Shown here: positions 16,997 to 25,468 of the stretch, piece after piece
Numbering within the stretch: position 1 is the stretch's first letter
How the letters are laid out: each line of letters starts with the position of its first letter
NCBI GenBank assembly: GCA_963729935.1
Contig: CAVSPW010000004.1
Coordinates: forward strand, 496,001 to 560,000
Source of the DNA: CAIKMD01 sp963729935
GTDB lineage: Bacteria; Pseudomonadota; Alphaproteobacteria; ATCC43930; CGMCC-115725
Direction: 5' to 3'
Length of the DNA stretch: 64,000 nt
The notes under the pieces: model-generated
What the model was told of the DNA's origin: nothing
The model's database searches: none
The model's input: only the letters and a program-made list of their open reading frames with translations
Program-made: the position numbers and the translations under genes

Positions 16997-17755
16997 ATGC
17001 GGGAATACCGAGTTCGTTCCATGGAGGATATTGGCGTCGGTGTTCCCGCCCTCATGCCCTGGCCGCCCGATGAATCCATTCTCGGGGACGTTCTCCAGCA
17101 TGCCGGCATCACCCGCGGCGAAGGGCTTCGGCTTGCCCGTCGCGAGATCGCCAAGGATCGCGCGGCCACGCTCGTGGTCATCCTCACGCTTCTCAAAGTT
17201 CTCGTCATTCCCAGAACCGAGGAGTTTCTTGCAAGCGAAGCCTTGCACGACATCAAGGTCGAATGCGGTCCCGGCTGCAATGCCTGCTGTTACCAGAATG
17301 TCGAGGCGTCGATACCGGAAGCCATCCTCGTCTCGATGCAGCTCTCCGACCCGGCCGATCCCCGCCGAAACGCCCTCTTCGAAACGGCGGACGCGGTCGC
17401 CGGCCTGACGCAGGAGCATCGCATCCGGAGCGGTCGCCCTTGCCCGCTTCTGGTCGAGGGCAAATGCTCGGTTTACGACAATCGGCCACTGATCTGCCGC
17501 GCGACCCTCTCGCCTTGCGCCCAGAAGTGCTACGCTGCACTCGAAGGCAAGGACAACCTACAGATCTACCTTGTTCCGCAATTCTTCGCTCTGGGAGATA
17601 AGGACGCCTTGCGCGGCATTTGCAAAGATATCGGCCTCCAATACGATAATGTCGACCTGATACAGACCGTCGCTGCCATTCTTCGCGATCCGACGACGGT
17701 CGTTCGTTGGGCTTCGGGCGAGAAGGTGTTCGCGCCGCTTGCGAAGACCGCCTAG
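16997..17755 (+). CDS. YkgJ/FliB-type cysteine-cluster protein
   Basis: The 252-residue product carries the CxxxCxxCC-like cluster of the YkgJ/FliB family (ECGPGCNACCYQN, about residues 93-105). Further cysteines follow in GRPCPLLVEGKCSVYDNRPLI and CRATLSPCAQKCY. The family is predicted to bind zinc or an iron-sulfur cluster. Its best-known member, FliB, methylates flagellin lysines. A location next to flagellin glycosylation genes, with a CtrA-type box upstream, makes a flagellin-modifying role attractive. The family is broad, however, and most members have no known function. The start is supported by GGAG about 8 bp upstream. Confidence 0.7.
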   Translation: MREYRVRSMEDIGVGVPALMPWPPDESILGDVLQHAGITRGEGLRLARREIAKDRAATLVVILTLLKVLVIPRTEEFLASEALHDIKVECGPGCNACCYQNVEASIPEAILVSMQLSDPADPRRNALFETADAVAGLTQEHRIRSGRPCPLLVEGKCSVYDNRPLICRATLSPCAQKCYAALEGKDNLQIYLVPQFFALGDKDALRGICKDIGLQYDNVDLIQTVAAILRDPTTVVRWASGEKVFAPLAKTA

Positions 17756-17842
17756 CGCGACAGCCGAGCGAGCCGCCCGCGCTAGACCCGTGAGGCTCCT
17801 CCGCCGACATCCTCGGCGCCGCGATACCCGCTCAGGCGCGCG

Positions 17843-19165
17843 CTAGTAGCGACGGACCTTGTCGTAGATCGAGACGACCGCTGCCTCCGGGATACCCCCC
17901 GCGCGCGCTTCCTCGACCATTGCAGCCTGATGGGAATAGGAACTGAGCACCATCTGGGTGTTGTTCCAATCCGCCTTCGCCAGATGTTCCGGACCGAGGA
18001 TCGGGATGCCGCGCCAGTTTTTGCCTTGCTTCAGCGGATCTTTGTCGATGATCACGAAATCGCGTTCGCCGGCGAACATACTGGTCAGCTGATAGAGATA
18101 TTCGGTCTGAAGCCCCCCGCCGCGCAAGATGCAGTGCGGGGCGTGCAACTTTTGGATCCGCGCCTCGACATCCGAAATCGTGGCATACCAGCCACTCATG
18201 TAGTTCATGACGAGCGAATGATCGGCCCGTTCGGGCCGGAAGTCGAGCCGAGATGCCGGTTCCGCGACGACACGAAACCCGACATAATCTTCCATGGACA
18301 CGGATTGGATCGGATTCCAGCCCGCGCGGCGCAGCACATTGTGCAGACTGGCGATACTGAAATGCGTGAGGTGTTGGACCGTCAGAAAACCGCTCACGTC
18401 GCCGAACGCGAGTCTGATGATATCCTCGAATACGGGCACCTCGACGACCAACCGCGTCTTCGCCGTCGACAGCTTCGCCAGGCGTTGCAGTACGGCGACG
18501 GGTCGCGGAAGATGCTCCAGGACATGGAACATGACAATGACGTCGCTCGGCGCGTCGATATCGAATTCCTCGAAATCCGAACAAATGAACCGATGCCGTG
18601 TGCCGGCGCCGAAGCGTTCTTGCGCGCGCGCAACCGCCGGTCCGTCGATATCGACCCCGACTCCATTCACCCCCTCGGGCAGCTTGCCGATGAACGATCC
18701 GTCATAGCAGCCGATATCGAGCAGAGTCCCGCCTGGCGCCAGAAGATGATGATCGGTGAGCCAGGCGATCTGCTCTTCCTGGCGGTTCGATGTGCTGCCG
18801 TAGGAAGCCCCCGCTTCCGCGAACAGAGCCCCGAATCCCTCGGGCGTGAATACCGGATTCATGAACACGCCGAAGCAGTCGAGACAATACACCTGCCGGA
18901 TCGCCGCCTGTTTGGGCACATCGGCATCGGTATAGAATTGATAATTATCATACGCGAAGAGCAGCCGGTTGCGCTCGCCGCCGCATGTGGGACACGGCCG
19001 CGCGCTCATATACGCATTTGAGGTCGCGCCCTTTGCCGGCTCGAGCCGAGCAAAGGGAAGCGGCATCGGCTCAGCCGCGCTCGAAGCGCCGGGACGGCGA
19101 CGGAGCGCGGCCGTTTGCCCGCGCGGGTGCCCGGCCACTTTCGTCAACCCGTCTCTCAACGACAT
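17843..19165 (-). CDS. SAM-dependent C-methyltransferase-like protein with an N-terminal zinc-binding motif
   Basis: The protein has about 440 residues in three parts. Residues 50-100 hold a putative zinc site (CPTCGGERN and VYCLDCFGVF). Residues 125-260 hold a class I methyltransferase domain, with LLDIGCYDGSFIGKLPEG as motif I. A C-terminal domain (LRGGGLQTEYLYQ; VIIDKDPLKQGKNWRGIPIL) resembles the partner domain of sugar C-methyltransferases. These enzymes methylate nucleotide sugars, so a role in tailoring the flagellin glycan is likely. The ATG at 19165 was chosen because GGAGGT is ideally spaced before it. It follows the Maf gene directly. Confidence 0.8.
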   Translation of the reverse strand: MSLRDGLTKVAGHPRGQTAALRRRPGASSAAEPMPLPFARLEPAKGATSNAYMSARPCPTCGGERNRLLFAYDNYQFYTDADVPKQAAIRQVYCLDCFGVFMNPVFTPEGFGALFAEAGASYGSTSNRQEEQIAWLTDHHLLAPGGTLLDIGCYDGSFIGKLPEGVNGVGVDIDGPAVARAQERFGAGTRHRFICSDFEEFDIDAPSDVIVMFHVLEHLPRPVAVLQRLAKLSTAKTRLVVEVPVFEDIIRLAFGDVSGFLTVQHLTHFSIASLHNVLRRAGWNPIQSVSMEDYVGFRVVAEPASRLDFRPERADHSLVMNYMSGWYATISDVEARIQKLHAPHCILRGGGLQTEYLYQLTSMFAGERDFVIIDKDPLKQGKNWRGIPILGPEHLAKADWNNTQMVLSSYSHQAAMVEEARAGGIPEAAVVSIYDKVRRY

Positions 19166-19166
19166 G

Positions 19167-21134
19167 TTATTGACCTCCGCTTGCAACGACGCTGGCAGAC
19201 GCTGGAGGCGCCAGCTTCTCGAGCCGGTCGAACAGCGCGTAGAGCTGAGCGGCCATGTCCGCGAGAATTGCTCGAAACTCGGCGATGAAGAGCGCGAAGA
19301 GCCGCTGCCGGCCCTCCGGTTCGACCACGCGGAAGCCGTAGAACATCGCGATCCGCGGTAGGGCCTGGAGCGAGCCCGAAATCAACGATTCCGTTCGGCC
19401 GTAACGGTCCGTGGCGCTGGCCACGAAATCCATCACGCGCCTATAGGCGCCGGCAAAATCTGATTCTCCATTGTCGATCTCGGCCAAAAGCGCATCGAGA
19501 TCGCCAACCATCGCCTCGGTCTTCTGTCGGATTGATCCGAAATCCGCTTCGGCAAGCAGAGCGCCCGGCGCGTAACGCTGCATCATGCGTTCCAAAGCTG
19601 TCTTGACGGCGCCGCGCCCGACTGAAGGCGCATCGATCTCCAGGGCTTCGGGGACGCAAGGCCGCGCGCCCGCGATAAGCGCGCCGTCGCTGCAATTGAT
19701 CACCCTGAGACCAAAATGCCTGATGCTGTCAACGAGCATCGTGCGGCATGCATTATAAATAATCTCGGTGCCGACCACGCCGCCAAAATTTCCTTCGACC
19801 TCCATCGCAGGGCCTTGCGAACGATTGCCTGCCGCAAACACGCCGACCTCCGCGTAGACGGTTCCCTTCGCATGACGGCTGCGGCCGGAACGGACGCCGC
19901 AATCGGTGCCGAATAACACGAAATCGGTAAAGCCCATCACCGCAGCGACGGTGGTGGCCGTGTTTACGCAGGTGGGGCTGGTGCCGAAGATCTCGCGGTG
20001 CTTTCCCCCGAGAATTCGAGTCGAACTGACCGAATCGCGGAAATAGAAAATGGCGTCGCTGAACAGAGACGCGACCCGCGGATCCACTGTGGACGCCGCA
20101 ATCAGCGTGGTCTTGGATAGATCGCCGACCTTCGCGGTTTCCGTCAGCACGTCGAAAACACCGGGCACGTTTTCGAGCTCGCAATGAAAATCCGGGATGA
20201 TATCGTTTCGAAGCAAGGCGCGCAGCGCCGTTCCAGCCGAAAAGAGCACCACACGATCGCGGATGCGGCGCAGGGTCTCGATGCCTTCATCGAGCGAAGG
20301 CCCCGATCCGACCACGACGGCGGTTTCCGGACGGCGAAGGTGCGGCCTCTCTTCGAGTAGCCAGAGTTCATGGGTCGCAAAATTCTCGACCGCGTTTCGC
20401 ATCATCACGAGCTCATCCTCGAAGAATCCGCGATTGATGAACGCGTATTCCATCGCCTCGTGGAGCCGGTCGCGGGTCTCGTCGAAGGCCCAGAACGGAT
20501 AATGCGTGAAAACCCAGCTTCCGTCCGTGTAGGGAATGCCCTTGGACAGCACGATGCTGGAAATAGCCGATACGATCCGATTCGGATCGACCTCGTTCAC
20601 GATGTGAACGGAGCCGCCCTTGCACTTGAAATTCTCGAGGAGTTCGGCCCAGTCGACGACGCCGCAGGAATGATCGAGAAATTCGACCATGGGCTCCACG
20701 ACGATCAGCCATTGCGCTTCTGTCTCGCGTGCCAGGGCTTCAAGGTGATGGCCGAGGCCCAGGCCCAACACGACGAGGAAGGTCGGATTTTTCGTCGGAC
20801 GGGACGAACACTCTCCAAAGAGATTCTCGCGCAATCCCGCTTCGATCGCCTTGATAAGTTTTCGGCCCACCGTGGTCACGATGCCGCTCGTGTCGAGCCG
20901 TTGTACGACGAAGCGCAGCGGCTTTTTCATGTAAGCCTCGACCTGCTTTTGCGAAAATCGCCGTGCATCGCCGCCGTAAATCCGTTGTCCATCGACGACA
21001 ATATCCAGCGGCTCGCCGTCCTCGGTCTCGACCGAGGTATTGACCGTTCGAGGAGCATCGAGGCTTGCCGCGATTCGCGGAAAGTGCTCCACGAGCGCGG
21101 CGCGCGAACGCGCGGCGAAGTTCTGGTCTTTCAT
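19167..21134 (-). CDS. maf: Maf-type motility-associated flagellin glycosyltransferase
   Basis: The 655-residue product belongs to the Maf/DUF115 family, whose members transfer pseudaminic- or legionaminic-type sugars onto flagellin before export. Visible features are TFLVVLGLGLGHHLEALARE in the N-terminal domain, then the central MptE-like domain with AVVVGSGPSLDEGIETLRRI and FVLFGTDCGVRSGRSRHAKG. A helical C-terminal region follows. The ATG at 21134 was preferred over a GTG at 21152. That ATG overlaps the end of the upstream glycosyltransferase frame as ATGA. It lies between flaF and a sugar methyltransferase, beside the flagellin gene. Confidence 0.9.
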   Translation of the reverse strand: MKDQNFAARSRAALVEHFPRIAASLDAPRTVNTSVETEDGEPLDIVVDGQRIYGGDARRFSQKQVEAYMKKPLRFVVQRLDTSGIVTTVGRKLIKAIEAGLRENLFGECSSRPTKNPTFLVVLGLGLGHHLEALARETEAQWLIVVEPMVEFLDHSCGVVDWAELLENFKCKGGSVHIVNEVDPNRIVSAISSIVLSKGIPYTDGSWVFTHYPFWAFDETRDRLHEAMEYAFINRGFFEDELVMMRNAVENFATHELWLLEERPHLRRPETAVVVGSGPSLDEGIETLRRIRDRVVLFSAGTALRALLRNDIIPDFHCELENVPGVFDVLTETAKVGDLSKTTLIAASTVDPRVASLFSDAIFYFRDSVSSTRILGGKHREIFGTSPTCVNTATTVAAVMGFTDFVLFGTDCGVRSGRSRHAKGTVYAEVGVFAAGNRSQGPAMEVEGNFGGVVGTEIIYNACRTMLVDSIRHFGLRVINCSDGALIAGARPCVPEALEIDAPSVGRGAVKTALERMMQRYAPGALLAEADFGSIRQKTEAMVGDLDALLAEIDNGESDFAGAYRRVMDFVASATDRYGRTESLISGSLQALPRIAMFYGFRVVEPEGRQRLFALFIAEFRAILADMAAQLYALFDRLEKLAPPASASVVASGGQ

Positions 21135-23008
21135 GAGGACGCTCCGACACACGCGTCAAGCGCGCGGATAGCATGTTCCTCGATCGCGCGAGCCAAGCCC
21201 TCGACGCTATCGATTCCGGCCAACGCCAAGTCGGCCGCGATCTGATCCCGCGCCGCGGGCGCTGCGAGTCCGGCCGCGATGCTCACGAATTCGGCGTCGT
21301 CGGCCGCGATCAGCGCGAACCCAATCTCACGCCCCGAAGAAACGCCGCATAGGGTTCGTTGATTCCATTTCCGGCGATGGCGACCGGCGGAACACCGCAG
21401 GCCACCGCATCGGCCGCCGCGCGCGCCGAAATGCCGCGCCGCGGCAACAGTGCGACATCGACTTTGGCGTAGAACTCCTCGACGCTCTCCTCGCCGATAA
21501 TGTCGATCCGCGCCGCACGGTCGCGGCCGAAGCGCGCGATCAGACGATCGATATTGTCGCCGGGCTCCATGTCGTTCGCGCGCAACAGCAGTTTTGCTCC
21601 GGGCACGGCATCGAGAATGGCCGACCAGCGAGCGACCGTGCCCGAATCGAGTTGGGCCATCGAAACATCGGCGCCGAAATTGATGCCCTCATGGGCGATC
21701 CGGGGCGACGCCGATTTTGAGGGCCGCGCCAGGGGATAGCTGGCCTGAACGCGCCAACAGGAATCGTCCCCGGATTCCGCCGAGGCCGGGACGATTTGTG
21801 CATCGTAGATCGGCGAGTTGACTGATCCCGGGTTGCCAAACCAGGATACCCGCAAGGCTGTGTCGAGCCGAGCCAGCGCCAGCAGGTTGCTCGGCACGCC
21901 GAAGCCGATCGTATCGATCACGACATGAAGCCCGTCGCGCTCGAAAAACCGCGCGAGCGTCACCGGATCGAGCATTCGAATGTCTTGCCAAATATCGAAT
22001 GCGCCGCCGAGTCCGACGTTCGCTTCCCAGCTTTGCGCGCCATGCGCGTAGCCCACGACCGTCACCCGCGCGCGGTCATGCGCGCGCGCGACCGCGGCCA
22101 CCGCGCCCAAGTCGAGCGGATCGGAAAAGCTCGAGAGAAGATAGCCGATCACCAGTTTTTTCTCCGGCCGCTGCCACGCCCGTCCCTTGGCTGGCGGGCA
22201 AAAGCGGCGCGCCCAATCCTCGGACAACGCGGCGCGCCGACCGGGGCTTTCCTCGAGCCACAGAGAATCCTGGACCCGCGCGGCGGCGATTCCGGCGTCG
22301 TCCGGCGCCAGCGCCACGGCATTCTCATGCCAATGACGTGCCGCGTCGAACTCGCCGACTTGGGTCAAGGCACGCGCGTAAAGACTCGCATAGGGCGCGG
22401 GCAGGTCGGTACGGGCTTTGACCGCCCGCAGCACGTCCACGGCGGCGCTTGCCAATCCGTAGCGCAAGAGCAGCATCGCGTAGAAGCCATGCGCAGCACC
22501 GTCCGTCGGATTGAGAGCGGCATGCTGGCGCGCCTTCTCGAGCGCTTCGCCGGAATCGCCGCTCGCGAGATAGGCTTTTGCGGCGGCCAGCATCGGTTCG
22601 CTTTTGATCTGATAGAACGCCCAATCGAAATTCGGAAATCCTGCGGGCACCAGAAAGGAAAGTTGGCCCGGACCGCCAAGCGCGGTTCCGAGCTTTCCCA
22701 TGAACAGGCTTTCGCCGAGGTTGCCGGCTTGCGCATAGAGCGAGGCCAGCACTTCGGCGACCGTGCCTTCCATCGGAAAGGCCTCGTGACACTGGCGCAT
22801 CAATTCGATCGACCAGTCGAGGCGGCCGAGCTTCCACGCCGTCATGGAAAGCAGGAACCGCGCCGGCAGGCAGATGCTCTCCGTCGGCGGTGAGCGGCGC
22901 AAGGATCGCGAGCGCGCCCTCGGCGTCTCCGGCGGCGAGCCGGTGGTTCGCTTCGTGCACTTGTGCGTCGACCGAGATCGGCGCGTCCGGTTCGGCAATC
23001 GATGACAT
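21131..23008 (-). pseudogene. TPR/O-GlcNAc-transferase-like glycosyltransferase interrupted by two frameshifts
   Basis: Three consecutive coding pieces read as one protein. Piece one starts at the ATG at 23008 (MSSIAEPDAPISVDAQVHEA), after a GAGGA ribosome-binding site. Near 22870 the reading moves by +1 into a second frame holding TPR-like helices and an OGT-like catalytic region (VIGYLLSSFSDPLDLGAVAA; SWFGNPGSVNSPIYDAQI; GAKLLLRANDMEPGDN). Near 21325 it shifts back to the first frame (EIGFALIAADDAEFVSIAAG) and ends in a TGA that overlaps the maf ATG. All three pieces look well conserved, so the breaks may be sequencing errors, recent decay or, less likely, recoding. Intact, the protein would have about 625 residues. 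Confidence 0.8.
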
Positions 23009-23019
23009 ACCCCGGTTCC

Positions 23020-23463
23020 TCAGGCGGACCGGCGCACCGAAGCAGGCGGCACGGCGGGCCCCGCAGCCGTGGCCGCCGCGGGTGCCGCATTGGCGCGGGC
23101 CGGATTTGCCCGCGCGCCTTCCATAAGCCCCTCGCTGATCTGGCGGTTGATATTCACCAGCGCATCGATCTTGGCCGGCTCCCTGTCGGCGAGCAGATCG
23201 ACGGTTGCCTTGTCGATGAAATTCGCAAGCCCCAGAAGATTGGCCCGGACCGCGTCCGGCAAGGTGCAGTCGGGCTCGATCAAGCTCGCCTGAAAGATGG
23301 TCCACAGACGCCAATTGGCGCGAAGTGCCGCTCTGAATTCGTCGATTGATCCGTTCTTCGTCGTATTGAGTTGGCGGGCCGCTTCGAGAAGCGCCCATGC
23401 CTCGCTGCGCGCAGGGTTACCGGGCTCCGGTGTTCGTTGGTAACCCTTTGTCGGAAACGTCAT
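23020..23463 (-). CDS. flaF: Flagellin synthesis regulator FlaF
   Basis: FlaF promotes flagellin secretion and translation and acts opposite to FlbT. The 147-residue product has the family pattern: a YQRT element near the N-terminus, SEAWALLEAARQL and an N-terminal RANWRLWTIFQASL helix. It then has LPDAVRANLLGLANFIDKAT and a C-terminal LVNINRQISEGL. The tail after residue 120 is an Ala/Pro-rich extension. Its start lies inside the 3' end of flbT, with a 47-bp overlap, so the two are translationally linked. Their products act on the flagellin encoded immediately upstream. Confidence 0.88.
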   Translation of the reverse strand: MTFPTKGYQRTPEPGNPARSEAWALLEAARQLNTTKNGSIDEFRAALRANWRLWTIFQASLIEPDCTLPDAVRANLLGLANFIDKATVDLLADREPAKIDALVNINRQISEGLMEGARANPARANAAPAAATAAGPAVPPASVRRSA

Positions 23464-23839
23464 TCAGGATCTCCTGCTCACGCGTGATCAACTGCTTGGC
23501 TGATTTGAGCGCGCGGTAGAATTGACCCTGGAGCGCAAGGGTCCGAATCTCGGCGATCAAATCCGCGGTACTTGGGGCCGCTTCCTCGAATTCTCCGAGA
23601 AATTTATCAATTAAGGGTAAAAAAACGTCACCCTTGGAGGGGAAGAGATATTGGCATTGGATCGAGAAATAGATGCGCCGCGCCGGCGTGTTCGCCTGCT
23701 CTTCGGTGACGATATCCTTTTCGCGCAACAACGCGGCGTTGTTGTGCACGAGGATCTTCGCGGCTGGGCCAGAATTCTCGATGACCACGCCATTGACGAT
23801 CAGCCGTTCATGCGGCTTCAGATTGATCGTGAGCGGCAT
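23417..23839 (-). CDS. flbT: Flagellin mRNA repressor FlbT
   Basis: FlbT binds the 5' leader of flagellin mRNA in Caulobacter and blocks translation until the hook is complete. The 140-residue product starts MPLTINLKPHERLIVNGVVI, the classic FlbT N-terminus, and includes ARRIYFSIQCQYLFPSKGD and a C-terminal GQFYRALKSAKQLITREQEI. The ATG at 23839 follows AAGGAG, and an upstream in-frame start would add an implausible tail. A near-perfect CtrA box lies 50-64 bp upstream. In Caulobacter FlbT and FlaF act through the flagellin leader, which here is the roughly 48 bp between the predicted start of transcription and the flagellin ATG. Confidence 0.92.
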   Translation of the reverse strand: MPLTINLKPHERLIVNGVVIENSGPAAKILVHNNAALLREKDIVTEEQANTPARRIYFSIQCQYLFPSKGDVFLPLIDKFLGEFEEAAPSTADLIAEIRTLALQGQFYRALKSAKQLITREQEILNDVSDKGLPTNTGAR

Positions 23840-23888
23840 TCTACTGCTCCTTAAAATCGATTGTCGCAACGCTTTTAGGCGCGATTGC

Positions 23889-23903
23889 TTAGGATCCGGT
23901 TAA
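23889..23903 (-). promoter_or_regulatory. CtrA-type box upstream of flbT
   Basis: On the minus strand TTAACCGGATCCTAA is TTAA-N7-CTAA, one base from the CtrA consensus. It lies 50 bp from the flbT ATG. It overlaps the T tract of the flagellin terminator, so flbT-flaF probably has its own promoter beginning just after flagellin transcription ends. Confidence 0.5.
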
Positions 23904-23934
23904 AAGAAAAACGGGCGGCCCGATGGGCCGCCCG
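23901..23934 (-). terminator. Rho-independent terminator of the flagellin gene
   Basis: CGGGCGGCCC at 23912-23921 pairs perfectly with GGGCCGCCCG at 23925-23934 around a 3-nt loop. On the minus strand this hairpin is followed by TTTTTCTTTTA. It lies 37 bp after the flagellin stop. Confidence 0.9.
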
Positions 23935-23970
23935 CGAGTTGGAAGATCGGCGTTTGCGCCGTCGGATCCC

Positions 23971-25167
23971 TTAGTGGAAGAGACGAAGGACAGCCTGTTC
24001 CGACTGGGTCGCGATCGACAGAGACTGAATGGAGAGCTGTTGCCTCGTCTGCAAGGTGACGAGGTTGGTGCTCTCCAGGTTGACGTCGGCCACGGTGAGT
24101 TTGGCCGCGCCGCCGTTGAGCGTCGTGAGATAGGACGCGGTGAAGCTCAGGCGCGTTTGCAGCAACGAAACGTTGGAACCCAGGCTCTGTGCCGCCGCCT
24201 GCGCCGTCGAAATCGCCTTGTTCAGGGCGTTGTACACGGTGTCGAACGCCGAGACCTTGCTCGTGCTCACCGCCGTGGAGAAGGTGACGCCAGCGTAAGC
24301 CGTCGCCTGAAGGCTCGCTTTCACGCCGTTATAGACGACCTTCGTCTTGACGTCGAGTACGCCGCCCGCGCTGAAGCCCGAACCCTTGCTGTGGCCCGAG
24401 CCGGCGCTGGTGGCGGTCCAGGTGTGGGCGATGATGCTGACGCCCGAACCCGCGCTATGGCCAGAGCCGACGCTGCCGGCACCCTTATAGGCGAGGGTCT
24501 TGAACGCGCTGACGCCCGAACCCTTGCTGTGGCCCGAGCCTTTAGTGACGCCACCGGTGTAAGCCACAGCTTGGAACGCGCTGACATGCGAACCCGCGCT
24601 GTGGCCCGAGCCGGCGCTGGTTTTGCCGGTCCAGGCAACCTTGCCGGCGGCGCTGAAGCCCGCCATCATCGCGCTCATCAGCAGGTTCTGGCCGGTGATC
24701 TTGAGGGTGGAGGTCGTCGCGTCGGTGAATTGAAGGCTCAGTTTCGACGTCGAGGAATTGACGAGATTCAAGCCCTGGTAGCTCGTATCGCTCAACAGCT
24801 GGTTCAACTGAACCGCCAGCACGTTGAACTGTGTCGCCGCCGACGCGCGCTGCGTCGCGGTCTGGGTCTTCGCCGATTGCAAGAGACCCTGCATCTGCTG
24901 AAGGATCGAGATGGCGCTCTGAATGCCTTGGGTCGCGGCCGTCAGCGTGGAGACACCCTGGTCGATGGCGTCTTTGCGGGTGGACAGGTCGGTCGCGCGA
25001 TTGGTGAGCGACTGGGCCTGGAAGTAGAGAACCGCGTTGTCGACGGCGCTCGCGACCTTGAGGCCGGTGGCAAGATGGCCTTGCGTCGTCGCCATCTGTT
25101 GATTGATGTTCTGCAACGACAGCAGGTTTTGCTGCGTGGCAGCGCCGAGGATGACTGAGTCAGACAT
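23971..25167 (-). CDS. fliC: Flagellin with a GSGHS-repeat central domain
   Basis: The 398-residue filament protein has typical alphaproteobacterial flagellin ends. The N-terminus has NLLSLQNINQQMATTQGHLA and TGLKVASAVDNAVLYFQAQS; the C-terminus has TLQTRQQLSIQSLSIATQSE. Between about residues 185 and 270, where the variable surface domain lies, are four GSGHS(A/K)GSx(V/F)S units spaced 24, 24 and 22 residues apart and separated by short hydrophobic stretches. This Gly/Ser/His-rich region would face outwards and offers many serines for O-glycosylation by the neighbouring Maf or OGT-like enzymes. The ATG follows AGAAGGAAG. A sigma-54 promoter with paired FlbD-like sites lies upstream. Confidence 0.93.
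   Translation of the reverse strand: MSDSVILGAATQQNLLSLQNINQQMATTQGHLATGLKVASAVDNAVLYFQAQSLTNRATDLSTRKDAIDQGVSTLTAATQGIQSAISILQQMQGLLQSAKTQTATQRASAATQFNVLAVQLNQLLSDTSYQGLNLVNSSTSKLSLQFTDATTSTLKITGQNLLMSAMMAGFSAAGKVAWTGKTSAGSGHSAGSHVSAFQAVAYTGGVTKGSGHSKGSGVSAFKTLAYKGAGSVGSGHSAGSGVSIIAHTWTATSAGSGHSKGSGFSAGGVLDVKTKVVYNGVKASLQATAYAGVTFSTAVSTSKVSAFDTVYNALNKAISTAQAAAQSLGSNVSLLQTRLSFTASYLTTLNGGAAKLTVADVNLESTNLVTLQTRQQLSIQSLSIATQSEQAVLRLFH
24360..24615 (-). repeat. Four degenerate repeats coding the GSGHS units of flagellin
   Basis: On the plus strand a unit of the type CCGAACCCxxGCTxTGGCCxG recurs near 24376, 24446, 24516 and 24588, about 70-72 bp apart. The copies differ mostly at silent sites and one Lys/Ala position. 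They lie wholly within the flagellin reading frame, and their spacing keeps the frame. Confidence 0.85.
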
Positions 25168-25226
25168 GTCTGTGACTTCCTTCTAGAGTGACAAAAGGAA
25201 CCGCTTCGCGGTCCGCCCCCTCCTGA

Positions 25227-25242
25227 AGCAACCTTCGTGCCG
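25227..25242 (-). promoter_or_regulatory. Sigma-54 promoter of flagellin
   Basis: On the minus strand CGGCACGAAGGTTGCT matches the -24/-12 consensus at all fixed positions except the first. The predicted transcript starts near 25215, leaving a leader of about 48 nt before the flagellin ATG, which is the likely FlbT target. Confidence 0.8.
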
Positions 25243-25345
25243 TGATTTTCGACAGATTCGATGTATAAAATTGAAGATATCGGCGCTCGAATCATTCATC
25301 GATATCGGGCGGCATCTCTCGAACAATCGACCGCTGCGGCGCTTG

Positions 25346-25394
25346 GGGGCAAAATCCACCCGGCAACTCTTGCCGCACTCGGCAAATCTTGCCC
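25346..25394. promoter_or_regulatory. FlbD (ftr-like) sites upstream of flagellin
   Basis: CGGCAACTCTTGCCG at 25361-25375 is a near-perfect palindrome, and CGGCAAATCTTGCCC at 25380-25394 is a second copy about 19 bp away. A weaker half copy (GGGGGCAAAATCCACC) starts at 25345. They are about 120-170 bp upstream of the flagellin sigma-54 element. They also flank the 3' end of the FkbM gene, which stops at 25469. Confidence 0.65.
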
Positions 25395-25468
25395 GCCATC
25401 GGCGCGACCCGGACGGATCGGATCGTCGTTGCTTTAAGGCGGTCGGCGACGCCCAGACGCTGCCCTGG

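Noticed and set aside
24360..24615. Short regularly spaced repeats considered as a CRISPR array
   Set aside because: The units are degenerate, in frame and encode the GSGHS segments of flagellin. The intervening sequence is also coding and partly conserved, and no cas genes are present.
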